The notes under the pieces: model-generated
What the model was told of the DNA's origin: nothing
Database searches by the model: none
The model's input: only the letters and a program-made list of their open reading frames with translations
Shown here: positions 51,493 to 53,757 of the stretch, in pieces
How positions within the stretch are numbered: position 1 is the first letter of the stretch
How the letters are laid out: every line of letters begins with the position of its first letter
Assembly: GCF_016429285.1 (NCBI RefSeq)
Contig: NZ_JAELUI010000018.1
Span: 1 to 53,757 of the forward strand
DNA length: 53,757 nt
Direction: 5' to 3'
Source: Ralstonia sp. ASV6
GTDB lineage: Bacteria; Pseudomonadota; Gammaproteobacteria; Burkholderiales; Burkholderiaceae
Program-made: the position numbers and the translations under genes

Positions 51493-52356
51493 CTATTCGC
51501 TAACCTTTCCTGCCCGCTTCTTGCTCTTAGGCGGAGGTACGAGCGGAACCTTCTTGGTCAGGAAGTGGAAGTCTCGCAGCATTTGGTTGACCATTTGTGT
51601 GGTCGACTTCTTGTGCATACGACTGCCCTGCTGATCTTCAGCAGTGCGCTGGACATACTCCATCACGTCCGGATCCAGCGTGACACGGCTTTGCGGACTG
51701 CGCTTGTTCCGCGACGGATCAAAGATGCCCAACTCCATGGCGCGCTCACGCACACGGTTGTATTCGTGATCCTTGACGCTGTGCTCGATGCGCAGAACAT
51801 CCTTCGCCTCTCCGATGGTCTTGCCATCATTAACGAGGCTGACGAAGTGGTGCGCAAGCACCGTATCGCGATAGCGGCGCGCCAGGCGGTTAACCGCCGC
51901 ATCGATGCGCTTCAGGTGTATCTTGCGTGGCTTCTGAACTTGCGACACCACGAATTCCACGACCTTGGCCTGCTCGCGGTCCTCAATGTAGACCTCCACG
52001 GCAGCCTTCTCACCATCGGCCTGCCTGCGCGTCTCGCTCGGCGTCCAGAACTCGTACAACCCCTCCTTATCGAGGATGCGCAGACCGAACATCTTGATGA
52101 GGAAAACGAAGTCACGCTCCATCACCCTGATGCCCTCGGGCTCCAGAATTGCGCGCAAGAATTCGAGCGACGACCGGACCGGTGTCGGCGGGCGATCGAT
52201 CATGAAATCCGTATCGATCATTGTTCGCGCGAGCTTATACAAAGCGTCTTCGGACGTCGGCTCCAGAAAAGGGAACTGCTTTTCCGTCGCGCGGATCATC
52301 CCGCGCAACTGCACCTCACCAAGCTCTTTGTATCGGCTGCTTACCGGGGTCGTCAT
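51493..52356 (-). CDS. Regulator with C-terminal ribbon-helix-helix-like domain, 287 aa
   Basis: ATG 52356 (GAAAGAAC upstream). The first 200 residues are helical and unfamiliar. Residues about 220-272 (SRVTLDPDVMEYVQRTAEDQ ... TTQMVNQMLRDFHF) have the strand-helix-helix shape of MetJ/Arc-type DNA-binding domains, and the C-terminus is basic (PPPKSKKRAGK). A 14-bp palindrome lies in its promoter region, so autoregulation is likely. It precedes the topoisomerase by 29 nt. A partition or replication-control role is possible but not shown. Confidence 0.78.
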   Translation of the reverse strand: MTTPVSSRYKELGEVQLRGMIRATEKQFPFLEPTSEDALYKLARTMIDTDFMIDRPPTPVRSSLEFLRAILEPEGIRVMERDFVFLIKMFGLRILDKEGLYEFWTPSETRRQADGEKAAVEVYIEDREQAKVVEFVVSQVQKPRKIHLKRIDAAVNRLARRYRDTVLAHHFVSLVNDGKTIGEAKDVLRIEHSVKDHEYNRVRERAMELGIFDPSRNKRSPQSRVTLDPDVMEYVQRTAEDQQGSRMHKKSTTQMVNQMLRDFHFLTKKVPLVPPPKSKKRAGKVSE

Positions 52357-52390
52357 AGTTCTTTCGGATAGACGAAATATATGTTTTCGT

Positions 52391-52417
52391 ATTCTAACCG
52401 ATTCAAAATTAATTTTG
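52391..52417 (-). promoter_or_regulatory. Promoter with palindromic operator for the RHH-like regulator
   Basis: A near-consensus -10, TAGAAT (minus strand 52396..52391), lies 8 nt downstream of a perfect 14-bp palindrome CAAAATTAATTTTG (52404-52417), which would cover the spacer and -35 region. Autorepression of the following gene is the simplest reading. Confidence 0.55.
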
Positions 52418-52431
52418 TGAACTTATTCCAA

Positions 52432-52707
52432 CTAGGCGCCTTCTTCCCGATTTGGCGAAAAGAGCCGCTCGATCTCGGCGTCTAGGTATGCCAACGCCTC
52501 CCGCGGCGTTCGGCCTTCTGACTCGGCAAGAGCATAAATCCTATGTAAGCCTCGCATGGTTTCGAGCAACTTCCACTCCGGGAGATCCTGCAAGGCGTGG
52601 ATTCGCCTCGCTCTCTCCAGGAAAGGTGCCCAGGACCAGTCGGCCGCGACTGCCACAGGGAGCAGCGTCAGATTGGGCAGCTCGCGCTCAGACAATGCCC
52701 ACCCCAA
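52432..52707 (-). CDS. Small unknown protein, 91 aa, start uncertain
   Basis: The frame runs on directly from the stop of the 189-aa gene without an ATG or GTG; TTG 52707 is the first usable start, so the real N-terminus is unsure. The product is helical with Trp and Leu (ADWSWAPFLERARRIHALQD, PREALAYLDAEIERLF), with an acidic end. It is downstream in the same operon as the 189-aa gene. No family recognised. Coding status is suggested by composition. Confidence 0.6.
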   Translation of the reverse strand: MGWALSERELPNLTLLPVAVAADWSWAPFLERARRIHALQDLPEWKLLETMRGLHRIYALAESEGRTPREALAYLDAEIERLFSPNREEGA

Positions 52708-52746
52708 GGTTCGGCAAGCGAGGACGCTCCGACGAATCGCTGCAAC

Positions 52747-53316
52747 TCATTTGGCCACCACCCCAATTCCGGTGGCGGCGCTGCGCACCTGACCGACGTG
52801 AATAAGCTCCCTCCATGCAAGCGCCTGCTCCCGCTCCATTGCCGGGGAAAGAAACGTCAGCGCAAAGAAGCCCGGGCGATTCAGGATGTTTGTCGCCGCA
52901 TCCTGGTTCGCGTATCGCAAGAATGCCGCGAGCACCATCTGTCGCTTACGCAGCAGGTCAGTTGCCACACCGTCGATGCGCACCAACACCGCGCAGGGAA
53001 TGCGATCCTCCATGGCATCAGATCCCAGGTGCACATCGAGCAAGCCCATCGCACAGACAGTGTTCAACAGGACGTAGCCCAAGCGATGCCCAATCGCCTG
53101 CTCAATGTCGCGCCGCGCCTGCGCTTTGCTCACACCCACCTGCGGGAAATATGCGCCGTAAGCGATCGCAAACTCGCCAGCGTCGTCCGCAATGCTCTGC
53201 GAAGCCAGTCGATGCGCTTGCGTGCGCAAAGCCGACTCCTCCGCATCCGTCAGGAGAACTACACCCGTCGGCAACTTGTGCCGACGGATTCCCGAGCTGC
53301 GCGCGAGCGGCTTCAC
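52747..53316 (-). CDS. Unknown 189-aa protein
   Basis: GTG 53316 overlaps the upstream stop by 4 nt (GTGA), so it is preferred over a TTG seven codons before. The protein is alpha/beta and likely soluble (VVLLTDAEESALRTQAHRLA, VLLNTVCAMGLLDVHLG), with a helical C-terminal half (LLRKRQMVLAAFLRY). It is translationally coupled to the membrane-anchored protein upstream and may be part of the same apparatus. No family recognised. Confidence 0.8.
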   Translation of the reverse strand: MKPLARSSGIRRHKLPTGVVLLTDAEESALRTQAHRLASQSIADDAGEFAIAYGAYFPQVGVSKAQARRDIEQAIGHRLGYVLLNTVCAMGLLDVHLGSDAMEDRIPCAVLVRIDGVATDLLRKRQMVLAAFLRYANQDAATNILNRPGFFALTFLSPAMEREQALAWRELIHVGQVRSAATGIGVVAK

Positions 53317-53756
53317 TTGTGCACGCCTACCAAGCAACCGGTGTTTGCCTTACCCGGATCCAACCCCATTGCGCGCATGGTCTGAAGGTTCACGCTTTGG
53401 CCCTGGAGCAGACCGTCGCCATTGCTCGGCTGGCGTAGCGACGAGGCGATCGCGGCCTGCACTCGCGCATCCATGTCGGCAGCGTTCGATGCAACGAAGG
53501 GTGCCGGCGACTGGTTCGCACGCACACCCGCAAAAATCAGACCCCCACCAATGGCGACAACAGAAGCCAAGGCGATCCGCTTGAACGTCAGGAAGCGGCG
53601 CCAACCGGTCCGGTTGCGCGATGCTGGTAAGGCGACGTGAATCTTCGTGCCGAGAGAATCCCCGCTCCCAATGCCTCCCTGCGCCTGGCCGCGCGGCGAT
53701 GTAATGTCATCCTGTCGCACCGCCGCATTCGCCTGGTTGCGTAGCGCATCAAACAC
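53313..53756 (-). CDS. Membrane-anchored protein, 147 aa, probably 5'-partial
   Basis: The frame reaches the right edge; GTG 53756 could be a start, but the protein may extend beyond. A basic cytoplasmic stretch (ASRNRTGWRRFLTFKR) leads into one membrane helix (IALASVVAIGGGLIFAGV, about 60-77), with a periplasmic part rich in Gln and Asn containing MRAMGLDPGKANTGC. The single anchor and Cys near the C-terminus fit a small bitopic component of a conjugation or secretion system, but the family is not recognised. Confidence 0.72.
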   Translation of the reverse strand: MFDALRNQANAAVRQDDITSPRGQAQGGIGSGDSLGTKIHVALPASRNRTGWRRFLTFKRIALASVVAIGGGLIFAGVRANQSPAPFVASNAADMDARVQAAIASSLRQPSNGDGLLQGQSVNLQTMRAMGLDPGKANTGCLVGVHK

Positions 53757-53757
53757 C

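Overview
The window reads as part of a large conjugative element (plasmid or integrative element) of a high-GC betaproteobacterium, probably Burkholderiales. This rests on codon usage, very dense gene packing, AT-rich promoters and the mix of conjugation-type, polyvalent and maintenance genes. No rRNA, tRNA, IS or CRISPR is visible. Almost every gene is on the minus strand, so transcription runs from right to left; one small gene (41.5 kb) is on the plus strand.

Right to left. 53.8-49.4 kb: a membrane-anchored protein, two unknown proteins, a ribbon-helix-helix regulator with a palindrome in its promoter, a type IA topoisomerase and an accessory protein, closed by a UUCG-loop terminator. 49.3-41.8 kb: an unknown protein behind a 10-nt poly-G tract, a 466-aa unknown protein with its own promoter and terminator, and a 1751-aa adenine methylase-helicase fusion. 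41.4-36.0 kb: a tightly overlapping operon of exported proteins (three tandem paralogues, an M23 peptidase, two others) that looks like part of a type IV secretion/conjugation locus. 36-29.4 kb: large polyvalent proteins, one with an HEWAH metallopeptidase (LPD1-like) domain, and an ATPase with a degenerate P-loop. 29.2-24.6 kb: small accessory genes, including a lipoprotein, an RMF/CrpP-like protein and a run of mini-genes joined by a repeated linker.

24.0-1.0 kb is the most unusual part. About 18 consecutive genes lie 8-80 nt apart apart from a few promoter gaps, and most recognise no known family. Twelve intact genes, plus one decayed copy, share an N-terminal module of about 60 residues with the core pattern T-x-E-[ED]-V-x-x-A-L-x-x-x-G-E-D-P-x-A-x-R-V-x-A-V (here called the GEDP domain). 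It is joined to unrelated C-terminal regions, including an XRE helix-turn-helix, ankyrin repeats, a Cys cluster and a tandem duplication. Independently, many of these proteins and several neighbours without the GEDP domain end in a short acidic, Pro-rich tail closed by a hydrophobic residue (for example DDVAPSPGM, DDVSPGI, VDPAPGF). The topoisomerase at 50-51 kb ends in DDACPEPF. This tail resembles the acidic tip of single-stranded-DNA-binding protein. A hipBA toxin-antitoxin pair with a clear operator sits inside the array.

My reading is that the element carries an expanded, shuffled set of proteins marked at both ends by common docking signals. They might be co-transferred cargo or an establishment/replisome-associated set, but this is inference; only the repeated architecture is seen directly. 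At the far left, after a terminator, lies a partial DUF262 (GmrSD-type) gene, a family often linked to defence.
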